Below are positions 22,412 to 31,700 of a stretch of DNA of 64,000 nt, piece after piece. Source of the DNA: Hordeum vulgare subsp. vulgare (taxonomy: Eukaryota > Streptophyta > Magnoliopsida > Poales > Poaceae). How positions within the stretch are numbered: the first letter of the stretch is position 1; each line of letters begins with the position of its first letter. The notes under the pieces are model-generated. The model saw nothing but the letters and a program-made list of their open reading frames with translations, made no database searches and was not told the origin of the DNA. A program made the position numbers and the translations under genes. Location: contig NC_058521.1 in the NCBI RefSeq assembly GCF_904849725.1, positions 563,476,176-563,540,175 of the forward strand, written 5' to 3'.

Positions 22412-23061
22412 TACTCTGTTCTTATGGACTTAATACACTAGATACATGCTGGATAGCGGTCGATGTGTGGAGTAATAGTAGTAGATGCAGAAAGTATCGA
22501 TCTACTTGTTTCGGACGTGATGCCTATAGAAATAATCATTGCATAGATATCGTCATGACTCTGCACAGTTCTATCAATTGCTCGACAATAATTTGTTCAC
22601 CCACCGTCTACTTGCTTTCATGAGAGAAGCCACTAGTAAACACTACGGCCCCCGGGTCTATTCACATCCATCGTTTACAACTCTGCTTTTACTTTGCTTT
22701 GTTACTTTGTTTCTTTCAGTTCTCACTTGGCCAACAATCTATAAGGGATCGACAACCCCTTCATAGTGTTGGGTGCAAACTTTTGTGTTTGTGCAGGATC
22801 TTGAGATACTCTTCTGCCGGATTGATACCTTGGTTCTCAAACTGAGGGAAGTACTTACCACCGCTATTCTACATCACCCTTTCCGCTTCGAGGGAACACC
22901 AACGCAAGGCTCCAAGGCCACCGGGGAAATCCTTTGCATACTTGCCTAGGAAGTCCCTTAAGGCGTAGCCGCAGCTGAAGGATTCCTGGTGCCGTTGCTG
23001 AGGAGTATCAAGCAACACTCCTATTTCTGGCACCGTTGGAAGGTCTTTTGTTGCAGTAGCA
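22412..23061 (+). repeat. 5' LTR of the type-A gypsy element, second part
   Basis: Resumes after the right GGCGT duplication of the copia insertion and ends TTGCAGTAGCA at 23061. It matches the 3' LTR from about 28990 to 29640. Its last 75 bases hold two primer-site-like copies. Confidence 0.92.
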
Positions 23062-23089
23062 GAAGTATTTCTGGCGCCGTTGCCGAGGA
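22987..23089 (+). repeat. Ladder of three tRNA-Asp primer-site copies at the LTR end
   Basis: TGGTGCCGTTGCTGAGGA (22987), TGGCACCGTTGGAAGG (23028) and TGGCGCCGTTGCCGAGGA (23072) are spaced 41 and 44 bases. The first two lie inside the LTR; the third is the primer site in use. Confidence 0.85.
23072..23089 (+). other. Primer binding site of the type-A gypsy element (tRNA-Asp)
   Basis: TGGCGCCGTTGCCGAGGA matches the complement of the 3' end of plant tRNA-Asp except for one base (A for G near the end). It lies 10 bases after the LTR end. Confidence 0.85.
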
Positions 23090-23295
23090 GGAGAAATCAA
23101 GATCTATCCAAGTAGGTCTCACAAACTCTTCTCTTGCATTTACTTTTGTTTCCAGTTGCCTCTCGTTTTCCTCTCCCCCACTTCACATTTGCCGTTTTCA
23201 TTCGCCTTTCTCCTTCGCCGTTTTCTTTTGCCCTTGCCGTTTTCCTTTGCCGGTTTCTTGCTTGCTTGTGTGCTTGTTTGTTTGTTGAATACATC

Positions 23296-25293
23296 ATGTT
23301 TGAAAACACCAAACTTTGGAACTTCTCGAGCACTAATAATAATGATTTTATTAGTACTCCGATTGCTCCCGGCACTAGTGCGGAATCGTATGAAATTAAC
23401 GCAGATTTGCTGAATCTTGTTATGAAAGAGCAATTCTCTGGCCTTCCCAGTGAAGATGCTGCATCCCATCTCAATACCTTCATTGAGCTTCATAATGACG
23501 TGATTAAGTTGAAACTTTTTCCTTTCTCGTTGCGAGATCGCGCAAAAACTTGGTTTTCTTCTTTGCCTAAAAATAGTATCAATTCTTGGGATAGATGCAA
23601 AGATGCTTACATATCCAAGTATTTTCCGCCGGCTAAGATCATCTCCTTACGTAACGATATCATGAATTTCAAGCAACTTGATCATGAACACGTTGCACAA
23701 TCTTGGGAGAGGATGAAGCTTATGATTAGAAATTGTCCCGCTCATGGCTTGAGTTTGTGGATGATTATACAAATCTTTTACGCTCGCTTGAATTTCGCTT
23801 CTCACAATATCTTGGACTCCACCTCAGGTGGAACGTTCATGGAAATCACGTTAGGAGACGCTACAAAACTCCTAGACAATATCATGACCAACTACTCTCA
23901 GTGGCACACTGAACGGTCGCCTGCTAGTGAAAAGGTGCACGCTATAGAAGAGATTAACTCGCTTAGTGCTAAGATGGACGAGTTGATGAATTTGGTTGCT
24001 AGTAGAAACGCTACCGTAGATCCTAATGACATGCCACTATCTTCTTTGATTGAGAGTAGCAACGCTAGTTTGGACGTGAATTTTGTTGGTAGGAACAATT
24101 TTGGCAACAACAATGCTTTTAGAGGAAACTATGTTCCTAGGCCTTTTCCTAGTAACTCCTCTAACAATTACGGCAATTCCTACGACAACACTTATGGAAA
24201 TCATAACAAATTACCCTCTGATCTAGAGAGTAATATCAAAGAGTTCATCAACTCTCAAAAGACTTTCAATGCGTCCATAGAGGAAAAACTACTCAAAATA
24301 GACGATTTGGCTAAGAGCGTTGATAGGATGTCTTGTGATATTGATGCTTTGAAAGTTAGATGCGCTCCTCCCAAGATCAACTTGGATGAAACTTTGAAAG
24401 CTAAGCGTATCTCCATGAATGAGAGCAAAGAAAGAACCGCCCAAATTCGCGCTAGACATGAATGGTTTAAAAGGGTGCATTCTAGTGATGCAAATCACGA
24501 AGATCTTAAAGTGCTTGGTGTGTCTCCTCTTGAATCATTGTTTTCGCGTGTCAAACCTACTTATGGAGGGGCTGGATATGAATCCACTTTGGTTGAAAAA
24601 CGCCCCAATGATTCAGAGTCCACCTATCTTGATGATAAAGGTGTGGAGAGTGGAGTAGAAGAAGTCAAAATTTTGGGTAGTAATGAAAGTCCCACTTTGG
24701 ATTTCAAGGAATTCAATTATGATAATTGCTCCTTGTTTGAATGCATTTCTTTGATGCAATCCATTTCAAACTCTCCACATGCTTATAGCCAAAGCAAAGC
24801 CTTTACCGCGCATATCGTTGATGCTACGATGAAATCTCTTGAAGAGAAGCTCGAACTAGAAGTCTCTATACCTAGAAAACTTTATGATGAGTGGGAACCT
24901 ACTATCAAAATCAAGATAAAAAACTATGAGTGCAATGCTTTGTGTGATTTGGCTGCTAGTGTTTCTGCGATTCCAAAGTCTTTATGTGATATTCTTGGTT
25001 TTCATGAGATTGAAGAGTGTTCTCTTAGTTTGCATGTTGCGGATTCTACCGTCAAGAAGCCCATGGGGAGGATCGATGATGTTCTTATTGTTGCAAATAA
25101 GAACCATGTACCCGTGGATTTCATTGTACTTGACATAGATTGCAATCCTTCATGTCCCATTATTCTTGGTAGACCTTTCCTAAGGACTATTGGTGCTATC
25201 ATCGATATGAAGGAAGGGAATATTAGATTTCAATTTCACTTCAAGAAGGGCATGGAGCACTTTCCTAGAAATAAAATAAGATTGCCTTATTAA
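23296..25293 (+). CDS. Gypsy gag-protease polyprotein, non-autonomous
   Basis: I chose the ATG at 23296 (MFENTKLWNFSST). The open frame extends upstream to 23134, but that stretch is Phe/Leu-rich leader translation. The 665-residue product has a retrotransposon capsid domain at about residues 45-200 (LRDRAKTWFSSLP, DAYISKYFPPAKI), a low-complexity Asn/Gly/Pro linker, and a C-terminal aspartic protease fold (ALCDLAASVSAIP at about 548-560, then PIILGRPFLRT). Active retropepsins of this group read DLGA, DTGA or similar; here it is DLAA, so the protease is probably inactive. I see no CCHC knuckle. The frame is open with no lesion, although no pol follows, consistent with an element that borrows replication enzymes. 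Confidence 0.85.
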   Translation: MFENTKLWNFSSTNNNDFISTPIAPGTSAESYEINADLLNLVMKEQFSGLPSEDAASHLNTFIELHNDVIKLKLFPFSLRDRAKTWFSSLPKNSINSWDRCKDAYISKYFPPAKIISLRNDIMNFKQLDHEHVAQSWERMKLMIRNCPAHGLSLWMIIQIFYARLNFASHNILDSTSGGTFMEITLGDATKLLDNIMTNYSQWHTERSPASEKVHAIEEINSLSAKMDELMNLVASRNATVDPNDMPLSSLIESSNASLDVNFVGRNNFGNNNAFRGNYVPRPFPSNSSNNYGNSYDNTYGNHNKLPSDLESNIKEFINSQKTFNASIEEKLLKIDDLAKSVDRMSCDIDALKVRCAPPKINLDETLKAKRISMNESKERTAQIRARHEWFKRVHSSDANHEDLKVLGVSPLESLFSRVKPTYGGAGYESTLVEKRPNDSESTYLDDKGVESGVEEVKILGSNESPTLDFKEFNYDNCSLFECISLMQSISNSPHAYSQSKAFTAHIVDATMKSLEEKLELEVSIPRKLYDEWEPTIKIKIKNYECNALCDLAASVSAIPKSLCDILGFHEIEECSLSLHVADSTVKKPMGRIDDVLIVANKNHVPVDFIVLDIDCNPSCPIILGRPFLRTIGAIIDMKEGNIRFQFHFKKGMEHFPRNKIRLPY

Positions 25294-25388
25294 TCTATGA
25301 TGAGGGCTACCTATGGTTTGAGCACCAAAGATGACTATACGTGATTCCATCACTTTCGCCTAGCTAAGGGCGTTAAACAAAAGCGCTT

Positions 25389-25406
25389 GTTGGGAGGCAA
25401 CCCAAC
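25389..25406 (+). other. Hairpin just downstream of gag-protease
   Basis: GTTGGG and CCCAAC form a 6-bp stem around AGGCAA. I recall the same TTGGGAGGCAACCC motif behind gag in other Athila-type plant elements, which would suggest a conserved RNA function; that recollection should be tested. Confidence 0.5.
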
Positions 25407-27992
25407 GAATCTATCCTTTTTCTTTCTGTTTTGTGTTTTCCACACTTTCATAATTCTGTTATGATTGTGTTTTTTGTGTTTCCTTTTGCGTTTGTGCCAA
25501 GCAAAACCGTTATGATTAGTCTTGAGGATGATCGTTTGGTCATGCTGGAAAAGATAGAAACTTTCTGCTCACGAAAAGATTTTTTTTATGTAAGAGCTTT
25601 TGAGTTGATTCTTTTTGCTGCTGATTGCTACGCAAATTCTTCAGACTATCGTAATTTTTCAGAATTTGTGAAGTACCAGAGGTATACGAAACATACATAT
25701 TGCTACAGACTGGTCTGCTGTTAACAGATTCTGTTTTTGTTGTGTTGGTTGCTTATTTTAATGAAACTATGGATAGTATCCGGGGGTATTAGCCATGGAA
25801 GATTGAAAGTACAGTAACCCAACATCAGCACAAGTAGAATTTAAGTTTGCTAAAGTACCTAAGGAAGTGGTGGTTTGCTTTCTTGTACTAATGTTATCAC
25901 GAGTTTCTGTTTAAGTTTGGTGTTGTGAAGTTTTCAAGTTTTGGGTGAAGTTCTTATGGACAAAAATATAAAGAGTGGCAAGAGCTCAAGATTGGGGATG
26001 CCCAAGGCACCCCAAGAGATTCAAGGTTGCCGTAAAATCCTAAGCTTGGGGATGCCCCGGGAAGGCATCCCCTCTCTCGTCTTCAATCCATCGGTAACGT
26101 TACTTGGGGATATATTTTTATTCACCACATGTTATGTGTTTTTGCTTGGAGCGTCTTGTATCGTAGGAGTCTTTTATTTTTGTTGTGTCACAATCATCCT
26201 TGCTGCACACCTAGAGAGAGAGATATGCACACACCGTGATTTTGTCGAGCTTCACTTATATCTTTTGGTAGACAATTCAGCTCACATGTGCTTCACTTAT
26301 GTCTTTTGAGCTAGATACTTTTGCTCTATGTGCTTCACTTTTATATTTTAGAGTGTAGTGGTGCGTGGCTTGGTAGTTGATCTATGCTTTGAAAGTAGTC
26401 TCAAAAGGGGTAGTTATCCAAAGGGATACGAAAACTTCCACCTTCATGTGCATTGAATAGTTAGAGAAGTTTGATTCATCTCAATTAGTTTTGAGTTGTG
26501 GTTATGGTAATATTGAAGTCATGCTAGTAAGGTGTTGTGGATCTAGAAATACTTGTGTTGAAGTTAGTGATTCCCGTAGCATGCACGTATGGTGAGCCGC
26601 TATGTGATGAAGTCTGAGCATGATTAGTATATTGATTGTCATCCTTTGTGTGGCGGTCGGGATCGCGCGATGGTTTATACCTACCAACCCTTCCCCTAGG
26701 AGTATGCGTTGAATGCTTTGTTTCGATTACTAATAAAACTTTTGCAACAAGTATATGAGTTCTTCATGACTAATGTTGAGTCCATGGTTTAGATGCACTT
26801 TCACCTTCCACCATCACTATCTTCTTAGTGTCGTGCAACTTTCGCGGGTGCACAAAACCCACCATTAGCCTCCCTCAAAACAGCCACCATACCTACCTAC
26901 TATAGCTTTTTCAAAGTCATTCCGAGATATATTGCCATGCAACTACCACCATGATATGTGCCACCACGTCTACATTGCCTTTGCATGATCGTAAGATAGC
27001 TAGCATGATGTTTCCATTGATGTCTATGCCATGCTAGATCGTTGCCACGGTACACTACCGAACGCATTCCGTATAGAGTCATAGTTGCTCTAAGTTTTGA
27101 GTTGAAAGTGTGATGATCATCATTATTGGAGCATTGTCCCATGTGAGGAAATAAAAGAGGCCAAAGAATCCCATAAAAAAAAGAGGCCAAAGAGCCCACC
27201 AAAAATAATGATGAGAGAAAAAGAGAGAAGGGACAATGCTACCATCTTTTTCCACACTTGTGCATATTGAGCACCATGATCTTCATGCTTGAGAGTCTCT
27301 CATTTTGTCACCACCATATAGCTAGTGGGAAATTCTCATTATATAACTTGGCTTGTATATTCCAATGATAGGCTTCCTCAAAATTGCCTTAGGTCTTCGT
27401 GAGCAAGCAAGTTGGATGCACACCCACTAGTTTTCTTTAAGAGCTTTCACATACTTGTAGCTCTAGTGCATCATTTGTATGGCAATACCTACTCATTGCA
27501 TTGATATCTATTGATGAGCATCTCCACAACTCATTGATATGCCTAGTTAATGTGACTATCTTCTCCTCTTTGTCTTGCAACCTCCACCACATTCCACAAC
27601 ATCTATAGTGCTATAACCATGGCTCACGCTCATGTATTGTGTGAGAGTTGAAAATGTTTGAGAAAGTAAAGGTGTGAAACAATTACTTGGCCAATACCGG
27701 GGTTGCGCATGATTTAAATTCGTTGTGCAATGATGATAGAGCATAGCCAGACTATATGTTTTTGTAGGGATAACTTTCTTTTGGCCTTGTTATTTTGAAA
27801 GTTCATGATTACTTTGTTAGTTTGCTTGAATTATTATTGTCTCCACGTCAATAGCAAACTATTGTTTTGAATCTAATGGACCTGAACATTCACGTCACAT
27901 ATGAGGAATTACAAAGCACACCTATGCCAGGTAGCATGAAAGCATCAAAAATTCATTCTTATCACTTCCCTACTCAAGGACGAGCAGGAGTT

Positions 27993-28007
27993 AAGCTTGG
28001 GGATGCT
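27993..28007 (+). other. Polypurine tract of the type-A gypsy element
   Basis: AAGCTTGGGGATGCT immediately precedes the 3' LTR start at 28008. Confidence 0.75.
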
Positions 28008-29640
28008 TGATACGTCTCAAACGTATCTATAATTTTTGATGGTTTCACGCTGTTATCTTGCCTTCTTTGTATGTTTTACGTACCTTTTTATATCTTTTTT
28101 GGGACTAACTTATTGATTCAGTGCAAGTGCCAGTTCCTGTTTTTCCGTGTTTTTGACTCTTTTCAGATCTGATTTTGGAACGGAGTCCAAACGGAAGAAA
28201 AACCCCAAAATGATTTTTTCCCAAACGGAAGAAGTCCATGGAGCTTTTGGGCCAAGCCAGGTGGGCTCCAGGGAGCCCACAAGCCCCACTCCACCACCAG
28301 GGGAGGCGGCGGTGGGCAGGCTTGTGGCCTCCCTGGCCGCCCCCTGACCTAGGTCTTGTGCCTATATATTCCCAAATATTCCACAAAAAATCAGGGGAGC
28401 CTCGAAAATACTTTTTCGCCGCCGCAAGCTTCCGTTTCCGTGAGATCTCATCTGGAGACCCTTCCCGGCACCCTACCGGAGGGGAGTTTGGAGTTGGAGG
28501 GCTTCTTCATCATCATCATAGACCCTCCAATGACTCGTGAGTAGTTCACTTCAGACCTACGGGTCCGTAGTTAGTAGCTAGATGGCTTCTTCTCTCTCTT
28601 GGATCTTCAATACAAAGTTCTCCATGATCTTCATGGAGATCTATCAGATGTAATCTTCTTTGGCGGTGTGTTTGTCGAGATCCGATGAATGGTGGACTTG
28701 TGATCAGATTATCTATGATATATATTTGAGTCTTTGCTGATTTCTTATATGCATGATTTGATATCCTTGTAAGTCTCTCCGAGTCTTGGGTTTTGTTTGG
28801 CCAACTAGATCTATGATTCTTGCAATGGTAGAAGTGCTTGGTTTTGGGTTCTGCCCTGTGGTGACCTTTCCAAGTGACAGTAGGGGCAGCAAGGCACACA
28901 TCAAGTAGTTGCCATCAAGGGTAAAAAGATGGGGTTTTTATCATTGGTTTGAGATTATCCCTCTACATCATGTCATCTTGCTTAAGGCGTTACTCTGTTC
29001 TTATGGACTTAATACACTAGATGCATGCTGGATAGCGGTTGATGTGTGGAGTAATAGTAGTAGATGCAGAAAGTATCGGTCTACTTGTTTCGGACGTGAT
29101 GCCTATAGAAAAAATCATTGCATAGATATCGTCACGACTCTGCACAGTTCTATCAATTGCTCGATAGTAATTTGTTCACCCACCGTCTACTTTCTTTCAT
29201 GAGAGAAGCCACTAGTAAACACTACGGCCCCCGGGTCTATTCACATCCATCGTTTACAACTCCGCTTTTACTTTGCTTTGTTACATTGTTGCTTTCAGTT
29301 CTCACTTGGCAAAAAATCTATAAGGGATTAACAACCCCTTCATAGCGTTCGGTGCAAGATTTTGTGTTTGTGCAGGATCTTGAGATACTCTTCCGCCGGA
29401 TTGATACCTTGGTTCTCAAACTGAGGGAAGTACTTACCACCGCTACGCTACATCACCCTTTCCGCTTCGAGGGAACACCAACGCAAGGCTCCAAGGCCAC
29501 GGGGGAAATCCTTTGCATACTTGCCTAGGAAGTCCCTTAAGGCGTAGCCGCAGCTGAAGGATTCCTGGTGCCGTTGCTGAGGAGTATCAGGCAACACTCC
29601 TATTTCTGGCGCCGTTGGAAGGTCTTTTGTTGCAGTAGCA
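28008..29640 (+). repeat. 3' LTR of the type-A gypsy element
   Basis: 1633 bp, uninterrupted, starting TGATACGTCTCAAACG and ending TTGCAGTAGCA. It is the reference copy for the broken 5' LTR and for the antisense type-A LTRs at 32433, 37563 and 52022. Two primer-site-like copies lie near its end (about 29567 and 29607). Confidence 0.93.
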
Positions 29641-30296
29641 GTGACCCTTGAAGGCGGTCACCAAGCTCGTACAAACAACGTTGGGGCAATCTCCACAACT
29701 TAATTGGAGGCTCCCGACAACACCACGAAGCTTCACCACAATGGACTGTGGCTCCGAGATGTCCTCAAATGCTCGGGGAAATCTCCACAACCTAATTGGA
29801 GACCCTGAAGCTTGCTTGGAGCTTTACACCACAAGGATTGACCTCCGAAGCACCACCAAGCTTCTAGGACGCCAAAGCATCCACGAAGAACAATTTCTTG
29901 GGTACCAAGTACCCAAGGGTAATAAGCTTCTCAAACTTCACTTCCACGTATCACCTTGGAGAACTCAAACCTATGCACAAAATGCAATGGCAAGGGCACA
30001 CGGAGTGCCCAGGTACTTCTCTCCCAAATCCCGCCACAACAACTAATTTTATGGAAGAAAAAGAGAGGAAGAACAAAGAAGAACATGAAGAACTTCAGAA
30101 TCTAGATCCATGGGGTTCCCCTCACAAAGAGGATAAAGTGATTGGTGGAAATGTGGATCTAGATCTCCTCTATCTTTTCCCTCAAGAACTAGCAAGAATC
30201 ACTGGAGGGATTGAGAGTTAGCAAGCTCTAAGAAGGTCAACAACGGGGGGCAAAAATGAGCTCGAAATATGGGGAACCGTTGGGGAAGAAGACCCC

Positions 30297-30307
30297 CTTA
30301 AATAGGT
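30297..30307 (-). promoter_or_regulatory. TATA-like box of the antisense copia solo LTR
   Basis: On the minus strand CCTATTTAAGG follows the dyad array by about 40 bases, the same arrangement as in the younger copia LTR. Confidence 0.5.
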
Positions 30308-30344
30308 CCCCACGAATCTACCCGTTATGAGAAAAAATATACAC

Positions 30345-30592
30345 GAGCGGTACAACCGATGACACGGGCTGTACAACCGCTGAAGCAGTACAACCGCCCA
30401 ACTCGAATGCTGGACATGGCAAAGTCCCAAGCGGTACAATCGCCAGGAACACCGGTGGTACCGGTCTATGTAATATAGCGATACAACCGGTCCACTATCG
30501 CCCAACAACCGGAGCTCAACAGAACCATGTCTGGTTGAAGCCCGGTGCTGGGACGGTTCAACCGCCCAAGGTGTGGGCGGTACAACTATTGG
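30345..30592 (-). repeat. Diverged dyad array in the antisense copia solo LTR
   Basis: About eight copies of a GCGGTACAACCGC unit (minus strand GCGGTTGTACCGC) with variants. The 5-bp arms GCGGT and ACCGC are those of the younger element; the centre differs consistently. Confidence 0.75.
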
Positions 30593-31700
30593 AAGAAAAC
30601 AGGAAAGACCAAAACCGCCATAACTTCTGCAAATGAGCTCCGAATTGAGCAAACTCAAGCTTGTTGGATTCAGGATGACAAGCGCTATCCAAGAATGAAG
30701 AACCAACAAAAACGCCAATGATATAGAGATGTGAAACCTCTATGAATGAAGAACGGGCAGAAACTCCAACATCAAAAACATCATAGAAGATGCACATAAA
30801 CTCCGTTTTCGATGAACTCGAGCTTGTCATAGAGATGAACATAAGCTCTAAAACTCATAAATAGAACCACTAAATAGGAACCAAGAAAGATGATGCAAGG
30901 ATGCAAATGGTTTGAGCTCTCAACGAACGATACGATCAAGCTACACACTTGAGATCCCCCCTTGACAGTACGACAATCTATCCTATAATAGAGAAACCTA
31001 TCAAGGGTAAACATATACCTTGCACATAGTCCACTTGAGCTAGAATATGACGATCTTGACTTCCTTAAGATGGACCACCTTTCTTGATTGCGTTGGCTTG
31101 ATGAAGACAAGTTGATTGCTCCCCCATACTCGCTATGGGTCAGCCACTCTTCAGCACATCTTCACAACATCATTGCCACCACAATGGACGACAAGCTTCA
31201 AGCATGATATCTTCGTGATGCTCCACTTGAACTTGCACACCACAATCTTGATGACGGTCACCACTAGATGTCATCCTTCATGGGTTGAATGAGATCTTCC
31301 TATTGACGCAAACCCATGGAAACACACCTAAACCCAGATAGAACTCTCACGAAGACCATGGGCTAGTACACAAAAGCGTTATGGACAATGCTTACCATAC
31401 CATGGGATCACTTGATCCTTATTGGTACATCTTCTATGCTTTGTATGTTGATCAACTTGATTTACTCTTTGACTTAGTCTTGAATACCACCTTTTCACCA
31501 ATCTTTGGATAAAACCTTGAATACCACCTTGGTCATCATATAAACTCCTTAAAACCAATAGAAGGACTTCAATATAGCTTAAGGCAACCATTAGTCCAGA
31601 GGGATTGTCATCAATAACCAAAATGACATATGGAGAAATATGCTCTAACACCTAGAATATATAGTGTGTTTGTTAACATCGTGGCGATAATTGAGCAGCA

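Larger units (their letters stand above)
25294..28007 (+). other. Non-coding 3' region of the type-A gypsy element
   Basis: 2.7 kb between gag-protease and the 3' LTR without reverse transcriptase or integrase. It holds a short hairpin GTTGGGAGGCAACCCAAC (25389-25406), two internal copies of the purine-tract motif (TTGGGGATGCC at about 25994 and 26045) and the real tract before 28008. Short open frames (25431-25724, 25941-26309) have no known domain. Confidence 0.75.
9302..29640 (+). mobile_element. Gypsy (Athila/Fatima-like) LTR retrotransposon, type A, gag-protease only
   Basis: Two LTRs of about 1.63 kb start TGATACGTCTCAAACG and end TTGCAGTAGCA. The 5' LTR is 9302-10287 plus 22412-23061 (broken by the nested copia and its target duplication); the 3' LTR is 28008-29640. 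Flanks are GTGAA (9297-9301) and GTGAC (29641-29645), matching at 4 of 5. A tRNA-Asp primer site follows the 5' LTR and AGCTTGGGGATGC precedes the 3' LTR. The internal part encodes only one gag-protease frame and no reverse transcriptase or integrase, so the element is non-autonomous. The family name is from memory of LTR ends. Confidence 0.88.
8879..31650 (-). mobile_element. Antisense copia solo LTR, split by a nested gypsy element
   Basis: On the minus strand the LTR starts at 31650 with TGTTAGAGCATATTTCTCC and ends at 8879 with CCTTTCA. The 5-bp flanks 8874-8878 and 31651-31655 are both CCTAG, a perfect target duplication. Without the insertion at 9302-29640 the LTR is about 2.4 kb and has no coding region, so this is a solo LTR formed by LTR-LTR recombination. 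Its start and the ATTTTGGTTATTGATGACA motif resemble the LTR of the younger copia element at 10288, so the two belong to related families. Confidence 0.88.

Noticed and set aside
23134..23295. Signal-peptide-like N-terminus of the gag frame
   Set aside because: The Phe/Leu/Pro-rich stretch is translation of a CT-rich leader (CTTTTGCCGTTTTC repeats); the conserved protein begins at the ATG at 23296.
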